Below, in pieces: positions 26,794-37,921 of a stretch of DNA of 64,000 bases. The notes below the pieces were generated by a model that had not been told where the DNA came from, ran no database searches, and worked only from the letters and a program-made list of their open reading frames with translations. Every line of letters starts with the position of its first letter. Within the stretch, counting starts at the first letter, position 1. Source of the DNA: Butyrivibrio sp. (GTDB lineage Bacteria; Bacillota; Clostridia; Lachnospirales; Lachnospiraceae); assembly GCF_017433805.1 (NCBI RefSeq), contig NZ_JAFRGN010000011.1, forward strand, positions 62,001-126,000. The letters are read 5' to 3'. Made by a program: the position numbers and the translations under genes.

Positions 26794-26833
26794 AACATAA
26801 CCTCTCTTTAAGCGAAATATAGTTTGGGTGACA

Positions 26834-28540
26834 TCACTTCTTAGGTACTACAAATGAGCTCTTAAGTGAAACTATTCTGTTGAATACAGGTGCGCCAGGC
26901 TTGGAATCCTTGCTGTCTACGCTAAAGAAACCATTTCTAACGAACTGGAACTTGTCGTATGCTACTGCATTGCCAAGTTCAGGCTCAAGCTTAGCGTCCT
27001 TAATAACCTTGATAGAGTTAGGGTTGAGGTTAAGTGAACCATCCTCGTTGTAAACACCCTTTTCTTCATCAATAATATTCTCGTAGAGACGAACCTCTGC
27101 TGTAACTGCATCCTGAGCAGCAACCCAGTGGATTGTTCCCTTGACCTTTCTGCCGTCAGCGCTGTCGCCGCCCTTAGTCTCAGGATCATATGTGCAGTGG
27201 ATCTCAGTCACTAATCCGTTCTCGTCCTTAACAAAGCTTGTACATGTTACAAAGTAAGCATTCATAAGTCTTACTTCGTTGCCAGGGAACATACGGAAGT
27301 ACTTCTTAGGAGGCTCCTCCATGAAGTCTTCTCTCTCAATGTAAAGCTCTCTTCCAAATGGAACCTTACGTGTTCCCATCTCAGGAACTTCCTTGTTATT
27401 CTCAATCTCAAGGTACTCTGTCTGTCCCTCTGGATAGTTGTCGATAATAAGCTTAACAGGATCAAGGATTGCAAGCATTCTCTTAGCCTTAAGCTTAAGA
27501 TCTTCTCTGATGCAGTACTCAAGCATTGCATACTCTGCTGTAGAGTTAGCCTTACTGATACCACACATATCAACGAACATCTTGATAGACTCTGGTGTAA
27601 ATCCTCTCCTACGAAGAGAAGCGATAGTTACAAGTCTAGGATCATCCCATCCATCAACAATTCCATCTTCTACAAGTCTCTTGATATATCTCTTACCTGT
27701 TACAACGTTGTTGAGGTAGAGCTTAGCAAACTCAATCTGTCTAGGAGGATTCTGATACTCACACTCGTTCTTGACCCAGTCATAAAGAGGTCTGTGATCC
27801 TCGAACTCAAGTGTGCAGAGTGAATGTGTAATTCCCTCAATAGCATCCTCGATAGGATGAGCAAAATCATACATAGGATAGATGCACCACTTATCGCCTG
27901 TTCTGGCATGTGTCATGTGTGCAACTCTGTAAATGATAGGATCTCTCATATTGATATTAGGAGATGCCATATCAATCTTGGCACGAAGAGTAACGCTACC
28001 GTCCTCAAACTTGCCATTCTTCATATCTTCAAAGAGCTTAAGATTCTCTTCTACGCTTCTGTTTCTGTTAGGATCTTCCTTACCAGGTTCTGTGAGTGTT
28101 CCTCTATACTCACGCATCTCATCAGCTGAAAGCTCTGATACATAAGCCTTACCTTTCTTGATGAGCTTAACAGCATCCTCATACATCTCATCAAAGTAAT
28201 CTGATGCATGGAAGAGACGATCCTCATAATCTGCACCAAGCCACTTAACGTCCTCGATGATTGAGTCCATGAATTCGGCCTTCTCCTTGGTAGGATTAGT
28301 GTCGTCGAATCTCATATTGAACTTGCCGCCATATTCCTGAGCCATACCATAGTTAAGAAGAATACTCTTGGCATGACCTATATGTAAAAATCCATTAGGT
28401 TCAGGAGGGAAACGAGTATGTACGTGGTCGTAAACTCCCTCTGCAAGATCTTTGTCAATTGCCTGCTCGATGAAATGTCTGGAAGGAGTGTTATCACCCT
28501 CAGCATTCTCATTTACATTCTTAATTACTTCATCTGCCAT
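26834..28540 (-). CDS. glnS: Glutaminyl-tRNA synthetase
   Basis: 568 residues, normal length. Class I signature [18 protein letters not shown] (HIGH), then [22 protein letters not shown] and the [17 protein letters not shown] segment. The KMSKS-equivalent reads [12 protein letters not shown] instead of the common VMSKRKL. C-terminal anticodon-binding beta barrels follow ([19 protein letters not shown]). Presence of GlnRS implies direct charging of tRNA-Gln. The upstream ribosome binding site is weak. Confidence 0.96.
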   Translation of the reverse strand: MADEVIKNVNENAEGDNTPSRHFIEQAIDKDLAEGVYDHVHTRFPPEPNGFLHIGHAKSILLNYGMAQEYGGKFNMRFDDTNPTKEKAEFMDSIIEDVKWLGADYEDRLFHASDYFDEMYEDAVKLIKKGKAYVSELSADEMREYRGTLTEPGKEDPNRNRSVEENLKLFEDMKNGKFEDGSVTLRAKIDMASPNINMRDPIIYRVAHMTHARTGDKWCIYPMYDFAHPIEDAIEGITHSLCTLEFEDHRPLYDWVKNECEYQNPPRQIEFAKLYLNNVVTGKRYIKRLVEDGIVDGWDDPRLVTIASLRRRGFTPESIKMFVDMCGISKANSTAEYAMLEYCIREDLKLKAKRMLAILDPVKLIIDNYPEGQTEYLEIENNKEVPEMGTRKVPFGRELYIEREDFMEEPPKKYFRMFPGNEVRLMNAYFVTCTSFVKDENGLVTEIHCTYDPETKGGDSADGRKVKGTIHWVAAQDAVTAEVRLYENIIDEEKGVYNEDGSLNLNPNSIKVIKDAKLEPELGNAVAYDKFQFVRNGFFSVDSKDSKPGAPVFNRIVSLKSSFVVPKK

Positions 28541-28616
28541 TACTTAATAAAACCAACCTTCTAAATAGTTTGTATGATATGTCCGAATAAAGTCGTGACA
28601 CAATATCTTATCATAC

Positions 28617-28625
28617 ATTATACCA
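28617..28625 (-). promoter_or_regulatory. Extended -10 element for glnS
   Basis: Minus strand TGGTATAAT, a perfect extended -10, 77 bases upstream of glnS; no clear -35. The 128-base gap shows no T-box. Confidence 0.5.
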
Positions 28626-28668
28626 TAATTACAACGAACATCGCTAATCTGTTCCTTGCCACAAACCA

Positions 28669-31398
28669 TCAGTTGTTGTAGACATATTTTTCTTCAAAGG
28701 CAGCTCTTCTGAGAGGTTTATCATAGTAGTAGCCCTGAATGTACTTAACTCCCATATCTTTGAGAGCTTCAATCTGTTCTTTGGTCTCAATACCTTCAAC
28801 GCAGATCTCAGCACCTATAGTCTCGCCCAGCTGAGCCATCATTCTGACAAAGGCCTGTGAATAGTCGTCTGTCGCTATATCTTTTACGAAGTCCTTGTCC
28901 ACCTTGATGATATCAAAAGGAAGCGCTCTGATACTGCTAAGGGCAGAATAGCCTGTTCCAAAGTCATCAAGCGCAAGGCGCACTCCCAGATCCTTGATAT
29001 CAAGAAGTGTCTGCTTGGTTCTTGCAAGATCATTGATAGCAAGTCTTTCAGTGAGCTCCAGAACCAGATTCTCAGGCTTTAGATTATTATCCTCGATACA
29101 CTTTTTGATTATATCCACAATATCCGTCTGCATTATCTGAACAACAGACAGATTTACGCTGACAGAGAAATCTCCAATTCCTGATTCATTCCACTGTCTG
29201 CAGCATTCGCATGCTTTCTGAAGTACATGATTACCAATTGGATTGATAAGCCCAAGGTACTCTGCAAGTGGCACAAACTCATCTGGATTAAGGAAGCCCA
29301 ATTTACTGCTATTCCATCTTACCAGTGCCTCTGCACCTATGTGTTTAACCTTCTTCTTGCCTTTTGAGCCCTTTTCATTGGTAATTATTGGCTGGAAGTA
29401 TACTTCAAACTCCTCGCAGCTCTTACCTATAGCATCAAACATGTTCTTTTCAAGGTCAAGCCTGTGAATAGAGGATGAATCAATATTGTCTGAGTACTCT
29501 GCAATCCTGTTTTTACCGGATTTCTTGGCCTCATACATGGCAACGTCAGACTTTCTGATAAGCTCAGAAACATTGTCACCATTTTCCGGGAACCTTACTA
29601 GTCCCATACTCATAGTGCAGTAATAGTCTGTATCCTTGAGATACCACGGAGTAGCAAAGGCATCTTTTATCTCTTCTACTATCTTGTCCATGCGATGATA
29701 GCTGTCAGGTGGAACGATGATAACGAACTCATCACCGCCCATTCTGTAACAGGAATCGCTTATTCCCTCGATCCTGCTCATGGCCTTTGAAATATCCTGC
29801 AAAAGAACATCGCCGTACTGATGGCCCAGGCTATCATTAATATGCTTAAAGTCATCCAGATCCAGATACATCAAAGCTCCGGTCCTGCCTGTAGTTCTGG
29901 CTTCATCCACATACTTGGCAAGATCCTTTTCACAGCACATTCTGTTATAAAGACCTGTCAGGAAGTCAGTATATGCCTGCTGCTCAATTCTCTTTTGATA
30001 CAGCTTTTTCTCTGTAATGTCGTAAATAGCGCACAGCGAAACAGGCCTTCCGTCTACCCACTTGATTCTGGTGTAGTAGACGTCATACCACTTTGATCTG
30101 GCCTTATGGTTAACCTCATAGTTTCCGCTATGGCTTCTGGACGGTATATTAGACTCAAAAATCTCTGTCAGCTTATTCTCTGCAAGTTCTTTCGTGAAGT
30201 TCTTTTTAAAGCTTCTATTGGCGAACAGAAGCACTCCTGTGCCTATATCTCTTACATATATCGAACTTCCCACGTTATCAAGAACCGCTTCCAATGAGGC
30301 AAAAGAGCTGGCTAGTGAGTTAGTCTGTATTCTCTTGGTAATGATACTCTGCAGAATCCTGATAGTATCATTGATAAACTTAACATCATCAATAGACCAG
30401 ATACGATTCTCACGGTTCTCAGTAATACAAGCATAGAATCTCGGAGCACCGTTAATAACGATCGGCATGGATACAAGTGCCTTTATTCCAAGCATATCCA
30501 GCTGCTCGCGTTCGCCGGCATTCATCTGGGTATCACTTGAAATAACTATGGCTTTTTCTGTTCCAAGGAACCAGCATACCTCCTGGTCTGTTGTCTCAGT
30601 GAACATCTTGGTGCTACCCTGAGCTGTCCACTGAACCACAATATCCATAAGTGTATTGTGATGAATCCTACATGTAAAGCCATTACTGATCTGCAAATAG
30701 CCACAAAGCTTGGTCAAAACATCAACCATGATAGACTCGATGCCCTCATCACTATCAAGGAGAGATACGATCTCAGTCATTGTCTCAGCTCTGTGGAATG
30801 AGGTAGTCATCTCAAGTTCCTGAATCTTTGATGCCTCACTCTTTGCAACAGCCTGATTTCTTGACGTCTCGATAGAAATAAAGACATTTAAAGATGCCCT
30901 GAGGAGATCTAAAACTCTATAAAATTTGTCTTCGGAAATCTGATAGCCAAAAGAATCTATTGGCGGGACATGGAAAAACTCTGGCTCATATTCTGCGTCA
31001 GTAAATACGCCGCAGACGATCCAGACAGCAGATGTCTTTTTTCCACTCTTAACAGCAACAGCAGCGAGCCTGAGGTTAGGTATCTCTGTTATCTCAACAG
31101 CCTGATCCTCCAGCTCGCTCTCTGATACTCTTTTGAAAATATTGTGAATACGAATATCTGTTACATATTTCTTGATTACTTCTATTTCGTGGGGATTGCC
31201 GGAAAACTCACTAAGTGGCATACCTTTTGCATCAAGGCACATAGCATACACACCTGACATCTCACAGAATTTGTCCTGCCAGGATTGCATGTTTGCCAGC
31301 CTATTAAGCGCATCATTACCAGGGCCTCTTTTTTCTTCTACTAAAGAGCCCATTTCTGTGGTATTTTCTAATTCCACTTTGGTAAATGTCTCCTGCAT
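28669..31398 (-). CDS. GAF-PAS-GGDEF-EAL cyclic-di-GMP signalling protein
   Basis: 909 residues. N-terminal sensor-like domain about 35-140 (resembles a PocR-type ligand domain but lacks its cysteines), GAF about 215-355, PAS about 365-465 (VLDNVGSSIYVRDIGTG), GGDEF about 475-625 with intact YRMGGDEFVI at 552-561, EAL about 640-905 with GAEALVRW, LELTE, LDDFGTGYSAL, KVDKDF and CVEGIET, so both cyclase and phosphodiesterase sites look intact. No RxxD inhibitory site five residues before GGDEF. No membrane helix. A GGGGGG site lies just before the start. Expected role: c-di-GMP turnover, which commonly controls motility and EPS. Confidence 0.93.
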   Translation of the reverse strand: MQETFTKVELENTTEMGSLVEEKRGPGNDALNRLANMQSWQDKFCEMSGVYAMCLDAKGMPLSEFSGNPHEIEVIKKYVTDIRIHNIFKRVSESELEDQAVEITEIPNLRLAAVAVKSGKKTSAVWIVCGVFTDAEYEPEFFHVPPIDSFGYQISEDKFYRVLDLLRASLNVFISIETSRNQAVAKSEASKIQELEMTTSFHRAETMTEIVSLLDSDEGIESIMVDVLTKLCGYLQISNGFTCRIHHNTLMDIVVQWTAQGSTKMFTETTDQEVCWFLGTEKAIVISSDTQMNAGEREQLDMLGIKALVSMPIVINGAPRFYACITENRENRIWSIDDVKFINDTIRILQSIITKRIQTNSLASSFASLEAVLDNVGSSIYVRDIGTGVLLFANRSFKKNFTKELAENKLTEIFESNIPSRSHSGNYEVNHKARSKWYDVYYTRIKWVDGRPVSLCAIYDITEKKLYQKRIEQQAYTDFLTGLYNRMCCEKDLAKYVDEARTTGRTGALMYLDLDDFKHINDSLGHQYGDVLLQDISKAMSRIEGISDSCYRMGGDEFVIIVPPDSYHRMDKIVEEIKDAFATPWYLKDTDYYCTMSMGLVRFPENGDNVSELIRKSDVAMYEAKKSGKNRIAEYSDNIDSSSIHRLDLEKNMFDAIGKSCEEFEVYFQPIITNEKGSKGKKKVKHIGAEALVRWNSSKLGFLNPDEFVPLAEYLGLINPIGNHVLQKACECCRQWNESGIGDFSVSVNLSVVQIMQTDIVDIIKKCIEDNNLKPENLVLELTERLAINDLARTKQTLLDIKDLGVRLALDDFGTGYSALSSIRALPFDIIKVDKDFVKDIATDDYSQAFVRMMAQLGETIGAEICVEGIETKEQIEALKDMGVKYIQGYYYDKPLRRAAFEEKYVYNN

Positions 31399-31443
31399 TG
31401 TCCCCCCTCAAGGAAAATGTAGTTAGATCATTAGTTAATATTA

Positions 31444-32904
<1,461 letters not shown>

Positions 32905-32998
32905 CTACTCCCATTCTTACAAATCAAAATATTTTATTATCAATGTATCCCCATACATTATAAGTTTATTTCTATTTATGTATTTATATAAGAATAAC

Positions 32999-33511
32999 TT
33001 AGTCTACAAAAACTTTTCTCGGTGCTACGTTCTTAACAGCGTCCACAAACTCTCTTGTGGGCTCAAGAATTATTTTTTCTTTGCCGTCATAATATATTGT
33101 ATAAGTTGGATCTGGCTGAGGATTCTTCTCTCTAGCTGAAAAATCCAATACCTTGTAAGTCTTGTTCTTGTACTCATCAAGGTGATATGAACGGGATGGA
33201 GCCATAGCTTCGATTCTGCCCACATCATACTTGCCAATGTTCTTACGTCTCTGCTTGTTGAGGACCTTATCAACTGTGATCTCTCTGTCGCAGTACTGAT
33301 ACTCAAATTCAATGCTGGCATTAAGTGAAGCGAAATAATAACCTGCACCAAACGCAATTGCAAGAATCATTCCAACAATACCTGTGCCCATGAAAAATGA
33401 AGTTAAAAAGGAAATAACTGCGAGTGTAAGCGACACTCCCTTAAGAACAACTAAGAGTGGAGACGCTTTACTAGAGACAAGACATTCTACATAACTGTTA
33501 TCACTAACCAT
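32999..33511 (-). CDS. Membrane protein of DUF6106 type
   Basis: 170 residues. Two adjacent hydrophobic segments at about 17-60 (LLVVLKGVSLTLAVISFLTS; GIVGMILAIAFGAGYYF), then a cytosolic beta-rich region (FEYQYCDREITVDKVLNKQRRKNIGKYD; TYTIYYDGKEKIILEPTREF). The pattern recalls DUF6106, a Firmicute family of unknown function; name from memory. The start is ambiguous: AGGAGG is 12 bases before the ATG at 33511 but only 3 before a TTG at 33520. Confidence 0.75.
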   Translation of the reverse strand: MVSDNSYVECLVSSKASPLLVVLKGVSLTLAVISFLTSFFMGTGIVGMILAIAFGAGYYFASLNASIEFEYQYCDREITVDKVLNKQRRKNIGKYDVGRIEAMAPSRSYHLDEYKNKTYKVLDFSAREKNPQPDPTYTIYYDGKEKIILEPTREFVDAVKNVAPRKVFVD

Positions 33512-33567
33512 TTGTAACAATAGCCTCCTGTAATTCCGGCCAATAAAGAATAGCCATTTTATCGACT

Positions 33568-33596
33568 ATCTTATATTACTTTGCCTAATCTTTCAA
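33568..33596 (-). promoter_or_regulatory. Promoter of the DUF6106-type gene
   Basis: Minus strand TTGAAA (33596-33591), 17-base spacer, TAAGAT (33573-33568). Confidence 0.5.
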
Positions 33597-33637
33597 GGTA
33601 TTTTTTGTACGTCACACTTTTTTCAAAAAATTGATAA

Positions 33638-33666
33638 TTGACACTTTTCTTCTTTATTTCTATTAT
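33638..33666 (+). promoter_or_regulatory. Strong sigma-70 promoter
   Basis: Consensus TTGACA (33638-33643), exact 17-base spacer, TATTAT (33661-33666); drives the gene at 33771 with a leader of about 100 bases. The rest of the 250-base gap is AT-rich with no other feature seen. Confidence 0.72.
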
Positions 33667-33770
33667 TGTTTTTATTATGTTTTGGTCATAAAAAGCCTAA
33701 TACCATTATATATGTTTTATTGACAAAATAATATTATTTTTCTGTTAACTATTACAAGGAGAATTTACTT

Positions 33771-34574
33771 ATGTCAGTACATGAAGAAATTAGAGAACAG
33801 CAAAAGAAATTAAAAGGGCAGGGCTTCAAGGCTCACCTGGAATACTTTTGGGAATATTATAAGATTCACACTCTTGTAGCTATTTTTATAATCATTCTTT
33901 TATCAATGCTTATCCACGACATCAGAAATAACAAGCCGTATGGATTCTATGCTGAAATGCTAAACGCCGGAATGTCCAGCGCAGAGGACACCCTTGAACA
34001 GGGCTTTGCTGAATATGGACAGATTGATACCAGTAAGTACAGCTGCTTTATTGATACATCTGCCAGCTTCGATCTGAGCATCATCTCGGAGACCACAATA
34101 GCTACCAGCCAGAAGATCATGGCCAACATCGCAGGCGGAGACCTTGATATCCTTACTGCCAACAGCGATATTTTCACTTACTATGCTAATCAGCAGGTTT
34201 TCAATGACCTCAGAGATATTCTTACAGCTGAACAGCTTGCTAAATACGAGGACCTATTTGTTTATATCGATCAGTCCTATATTGATTACCTTAATTCAGA
34301 AGCATATCAGACTTATGTCAGCACCGGCGAATTTGATTCTTCTAATAAATACGCTGTCATGGCAGACGCATACAACAAGAACTTCACAACACCAAATACA
34401 GATCCATCCAAGATGGAAAACCCTGTTCCTGTTGGTATAAGACTTGACGGTTCTGCTAAACTCGCAGAGTCAGGTGCCTACACAATGACCAATACAATTC
34501 CTGTTGCAGGAGTTGTAGTAAACACAAAAAGACCTGAGCTAGCTGTAGCATTCCTGGAGTATCTGCTAAACTAA
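33771..34574 (+). CDS. Membrane-anchored protein with solute-binding-like external domain, unknown function
   Basis: 267 residues. Charged cytosolic start, one helix at about 35-53 (TLVAIFIIILLSMLIHD), and an external domain with features of a small extracellular binding protein: GGDLDILTANSDIFTYYANQQVFNDL, a tyrosine-rich middle, and PVAGVVVNTKRPELAVAFLEYLL at the end, which resembles the closing helix of family 1 binding proteins. It lacks a lipobox. Common in Lachnospiraceae as a hypothetical protein. Strong promoter and AGGAG site. It converges on lysC with the long palindrome between them. Confidence 0.78.
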   Translation: MSVHEEIREQQKKLKGQGFKAHLEYFWEYYKIHTLVAIFIIILLSMLIHDIRNNKPYGFYAEMLNAGMSSAEDTLEQGFAEYGQIDTSKYSCFIDTSASFDLSIISETTIATSQKIMANIAGGDLDILTANSDIFTYYANQQVFNDLRDILTAEQLAKYEDLFVYIDQSYIDYLNSEAYQTYVSTGEFDSSNKYAVMADAYNKNFTTPNTDPSKMENPVPVGIRLDGSAKLAESGAYTMTNTIPVAGVVVNTKRPELAVAFLEYLLN

Positions 34575-34620
34575 GTCAAACCATCAAAACTACTTTTCAT
34601 TGTAAGCAGAAGCTGTCATA

Positions 34621-34836
34621 TAATTAGATGCTGGACAAGTCTGCATAAATGTGCAGTTCTCGGACGAGGAGATGTTTTTCATAGTAAAAAAAGAAGAACT
34701 ACCTTTCTGTATTGGGGCAACATGTTTGAGGTGCTTTGCACCGAGTTTTGCCCCAGGAAAGGTATTTCTTCTTTTTTGTTATAGAAAAACACGACACAGA
34801 CGAAAACAAGCATTTATGCAGACTCGTCTAGTAATT
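34621..34836. repeat. 216-bp imperfect palindrome (MITE-like or very long hairpin)
   Basis: Almost the whole gap between the convergent genes folds into one hairpin. Ends: TAATTA on both sides, then AGTCTGCATAAATG (34639-34652) against CATTTATGCAGACT (34811-34824). Middle: AAAAAAGAAGAA/TTCTTCTTTTTT, TACCTTTC/GAAAGGTA, GGGGCAA/TTGCCCC. Tip: GGTGC-TTT-GCACC (34731-34743). Aligning the arms by eye gives roughly three quarters identity with small gaps. No ORF. It could be a non-autonomous transposon (terminal inverted repeats, TAATTA as target duplication), or a structured RNA ending both transcripts. Confidence 0.78.
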
Positions 34837-34841
34837 ATCTT

Positions 34842-36161
34842 TTAAATCTGTGTAGTTACGAAAATGTCGTAGATGGCACGAATAGCCTTCTCGAAGTCAC
34901 GTGTCTCAACACCGATGATGATGTTAAGCTCTGATGATCCCTGATCGATCATACGAACGTTGACACTGGCATGTGCAAGTGCTGAGAAGATTCTTCCAGC
35001 AGTACCACGTGTAGACTTCATTCCACGACCTACAACTGCGATAAGTGCGAGATCTGACTCGATCTCCAGCATATCTGGATGTGCTAGTCTGTGAATCTCT
35101 GATACTACAGCCTGCTCTTTTTCTATGAATTCATCCTGCTGAACGAATACTGTCATAGTATCGATTCCAGAAGGAACATGCTCGATTGAAATATTCTGAT
35201 CCTCAAATGCCTGCAGAACCTTACGAACAAAGCCAACCTCTGAGTTCATCTGATCCTTGAGGACGTTTACGCAGCAGAAGCCTTTTTTACCAGCAATACC
35301 CGTGATAACATACTTGGACTTCTTGGCTGTAGACTCAACGATCCATGTGCCAGGATCCTCTGGCTTGTTGGTATTTCTGATATTGATCGGGATACCTTCC
35401 TTACGAACAGGGAAAATAGCATCCTCATGAAGAACTCCAGCGCCAATGTATGCAAGCTCTCTAAGCTCAGTATATGTGATAGTCTCGATGTGTGGTGGCT
35501 TGTCGATGATACGAGGATCTGTTACAAGGAAGCCAGAAACGTCTGTCCAGTTCTCGTAAACATCTGCCTTGATAGCTCTTGATACGATAGATCCTGTAAT
35601 GTCAGAGCCACCTCTTGAGAAGGTCTTAACGCTTCCATCTGGATAAGCACCATAGAAACCAGGTACAACAGCCTTAGGTGTCTTCTCAAGCTTCTTGGCC
35701 ATAAGCTTATTGGTCTTCTCGCCGTCAAATTCACCGTTTTTATCAAAAGCTACTACTGTAGCTGCATCAACAAACTCATAACCCAAATACGCAGCCATAA
35801 TGATACCATTTAAGTACTCTCCACGGCTTGCAGCGTAATCTTTTCCTGCCTTGTCCTTGAAGTTCTTCTCAATTATCTTGAACTCATCAGCAAGGCTGAG
35901 CTTAAGTCCAAGTCCCTTGATGATCTCATCGTAGCGGGCCTTGATATCAGCGAGCTGCTTTTTGAAATCCTTGTCTGCCTCAGCAAGAGCATAGGTCTTA
36001 TACAGCATATCTGTAACCTTAGTGTCCTTGGAATTTCTTTTACCAGGAGCAGAAGGAACAACATATACTCTGTCTGGGTCAGCCTTGATGATCTCTCCAA
36101 CCTTCTTGAACTGCTCTGCACTTGCAAGAGAACTGCCACCGAATTTAACTACCTTTTTCAT
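34842..36161 (-). CDS. lysC: Aspartate kinase
   Basis: 439 residues. Opens with VVKFGGSSLASAEQFKKVG, has the FSRGGSDITGSIVSRAIKADVYENWTDV catalytic region, and two C-terminal ACT domains (FVRKVLQAFEDQNISIEHVPSGIDTM; ALAHASVNVRMIDQGSSELNIIIGV). Phosphorylates aspartate, the first step to threonine, methionine and lysine. Placed directly after hom (53-base gap, no lysine riboswitch), so feedback probably follows the threonine branch. Start taken at 36161 by family alignment; a GTG four codons upstream is possible. The long palindrome starts six bases past the stop. Confidence 0.95.
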   Translation of the reverse strand: MKKVVKFGGSSLASAEQFKKVGEIIKADPDRVYVVPSAPGKRNSKDTKVTDMLYKTYALAEADKDFKKQLADIKARYDEIIKGLGLKLSLADEFKIIEKNFKDKAGKDYAASRGEYLNGIIMAAYLGYEFVDAATVVAFDKNGEFDGEKTNKLMAKKLEKTPKAVVPGFYGAYPDGSVKTFSRGGSDITGSIVSRAIKADVYENWTDVSGFLVTDPRIIDKPPHIETITYTELRELAYIGAGVLHEDAIFPVRKEGIPINIRNTNKPEDPGTWIVESTAKKSKYVITGIAGKKGFCCVNVLKDQMNSEVGFVRKVLQAFEDQNISIEHVPSGIDTMTVFVQQDEFIEKEQAVVSEIHRLAHPDMLEIESDLALIAVVGRGMKSTRGTAGRIFSALAHASVNVRMIDQGSSELNIIIGVETRDFEKAIRAIYDIFVTTQI

Positions 36162-36214
36162 AATAATACTCACTCTCTTTTCATTTTTTCATATAGATAA
36201 TTGATATTCGCTAA

Positions 36215-37423
36215 TTAATACAATCTGATGTAGCCCTTAACGCTGTCCATTTTCCAGAGCTTTTCCTCGAAGTCTTTCTCTGAAATAGACTCTGTCACAA
36301 AAGCAAATTCTCCAGGAATGCTGTTTCTCTTAACAACCTCAACATCATTTCCAAATACCTCTTTTGCCTGATCCTCAAGATCCTCAGAAACTCTTACGAA
36401 GAAGTTCCTTACAGCATTATCCTTAGGTGAAAGAACTGCCTTCTCAGCCTTCATGTTGACTTCAATATGTTTGCCCTTATGCTTAACGATGTCAATAACA
36501 TCGGCTACTACTGCGCTTGCTGTGGCATTCTTACCAGCGCCCTTACCATAGAACATTACGTCGCCCAGCATATTTCCATGAACGTCGATTGCATTGAATA
36601 CGCCGTTTACGCTGGCAAGTGGATTCTCATATGGCACAAGGAATGGTGCAACGATGGTAAAAAAGCCATTCTCATTTTTCTTACACATTGCAAGAAGTTT
36701 GATTGACATGTTGAGTGCTCTTGCATATTCAAAATCATGGATGTTGATCTTGGAAATTCCTTCAGTATAGATATCCTCATACTGAACGTGCTTGCCACTC
36801 ATAAGGCTGGCAAGGATAGCGATCTTACGGCATGCATCATAGCCTTCTACGTCAGCCTCTGGATTTCTCTCTGCATAACCCTTTTCCTGAGCCTGTTTGA
36901 GGACTGTCTCGAATGCAGCGCCCTCTTTATCCATCTTGGTGAGGATGTAGTTGGTTGTTCCATTGAGGATACCTGTGATAGCATCAACCTTCTCGTGCTT
37001 GAGTGAATCATTGAGAGAACGAAGAACAGGAATTCCTCCGCCAACACTAGCCTCGAACAGATAGCTTACATTGTTTTTCTTGGCGAGCTCAACAAGCTCT
37101 GGTCCATGCGCAGCAACAAGCTCTTTATTGGAAGTGCAGACACTCTTGCCTGCCTCGAGAGCTCTTTTCTCAAATGTAAGAGCAGGCTCAATGCCGCCCA
37201 TTGTCTCGCAGATAACTTCAACCTCAGGGTCATTCAAGATAATATCAATATCATGCACTACCTGTGCTTCATGCTTATCGCCAGGAAAATCACGAAGGTC
37301 AAGAATATACTTGAGCTCCAACGCTTCTCCAGCGCTCTTTGCAACCTCAGCAGCGTTAGTGTCGAGAACCTCAACCACTCCGCTTCCTACTGTACCATAT
37401 CCCAAAACTGCTACCTTTGCCAT
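36215..37423 (-). CDS. hom: Homoserine dehydrogenase
   Basis: 402 residues. NAD(P)-binding VAVLGYGTVGSGVVEVL at the start, SNKELVAAHG, GILNGTTNYILTKM and the AEADVEGYDACRKIAILA-type segment (here NPEADVEGYDAC), then a C-terminal ACT domain (FFVRVSEDLEDQAKEVF). Reduces aspartate semialdehyde to homoserine. Start at 37423, five bases after GGAGG. Second gene of the ACT-hom-lysC operon. Confidence 0.96.
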   Translation of the reverse strand: MAKVAVLGYGTVGSGVVEVLDTNAAEVAKSAGEALELKYILDLRDFPGDKHEAQVVHDIDIILNDPEVEVICETMGGIEPALTFEKRALEAGKSVCTSNKELVAAHGPELVELAKKNNVSYLFEASVGGGIPVLRSLNDSLKHEKVDAITGILNGTTNYILTKMDKEGAAFETVLKQAQEKGYAERNPEADVEGYDACRKIAILASLMSGKHVQYEDIYTEGISKINIHDFEYARALNMSIKLLAMCKKNENGFFTIVAPFLVPYENPLASVNGVFNAIDVHGNMLGDVMFYGKGAGKNATASAVVADVIDIVKHKGKHIEVNMKAEKAVLSPKDNAVRNFFVRVSEDLEDQAKEVFGNDVEVVKRNSIPGEFAFVTESISEKDFEEKLWKMDSVKGYIRLY

Positions 37424-37444
37424 GTTGTCCTCCATTGCTCCTTT

Positions 37445-37900
37445 TTATGTCAACGTCGCACTGCGTCCCGTAATATGAACCTTGTGCACGCCTTCTGCAT
37501 TCTCCATCTTGGAGATCATTTCCATAATATCTCTTGTAGTTGGTAAAACCTGAATAGTAATAGAAAGTGAAGCTACACCATTAAGCGGAATCGACTGATG
37601 GATCGTCAGAATGTTCGCTCCAAATTCAGCAATGAGGTTCAGCACGTATGATAAAAGTCCTACCTCATCATTCATCTGAAACGTAAGCGTCAGTGTAGTT
37701 CCCTGTAGACTATCATGAAATTCGTATATATCTTCCTTATATTTATAAAAAGAGCTGCGACTGATTCCAAGCTTAGCTGCCGCCTCAGCAGCTGTCTTGA
37801 CCTTGCCAGATTCAAGGAGCTTTTTGGCCTCTACAACCTTAAGAAGCACTTCTGGCACAGCCTGTCTTTTTATAACATAGTAACCTGTATCCTGCTGCAT
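37445..37900 (-). CDS. ACT domain protein, PheB/UPF0735 family
   Basis: 151 residues. N-terminal helical part with an HTH-like TAAEAAAKLGISRSSFYKYKEDIY (about 37-60), then one ACT domain (about 72-147: TLTFQMNDEVGLLSYVLNLIAEFGANILTIHQSI). In Bacillus the homologue lies by pheA and is called PheB, without a clear function. Its place in front of hom and lysC suggests amino-acid-responsive regulation of the operon. AGGAG is unusually far (about 12 bases) from the ATG. Confidence 0.9.
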   Translation of the reverse strand: MQQDTGYYVIKRQAVPEVLLKVVEAKKLLESGKVKTAAEAAAKLGISRSSFYKYKEDIYEFHDSLQGTTLTLTFQMNDEVGLLSYVLNLIAEFGANILTIHQSIPLNGVASLSITIQVLPTTRDIMEMISKMENAEGVHKVHITGRSATLT

Positions 37901-37921
37901 TTTCGGATAACTCTCCTCAGA

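Noticed and set aside
28541-28668. T-box leader before glnS
   Set aside because: 128 bases with no T-box sequence (AGGGTGGNACCGCG) or anti-terminator; only an extended -10 is seen.
36162-36214. Lysine riboswitch before lysC
   Set aside because: The gap to hom is 53 bases, too short for the class, and lysC is inside an operon.
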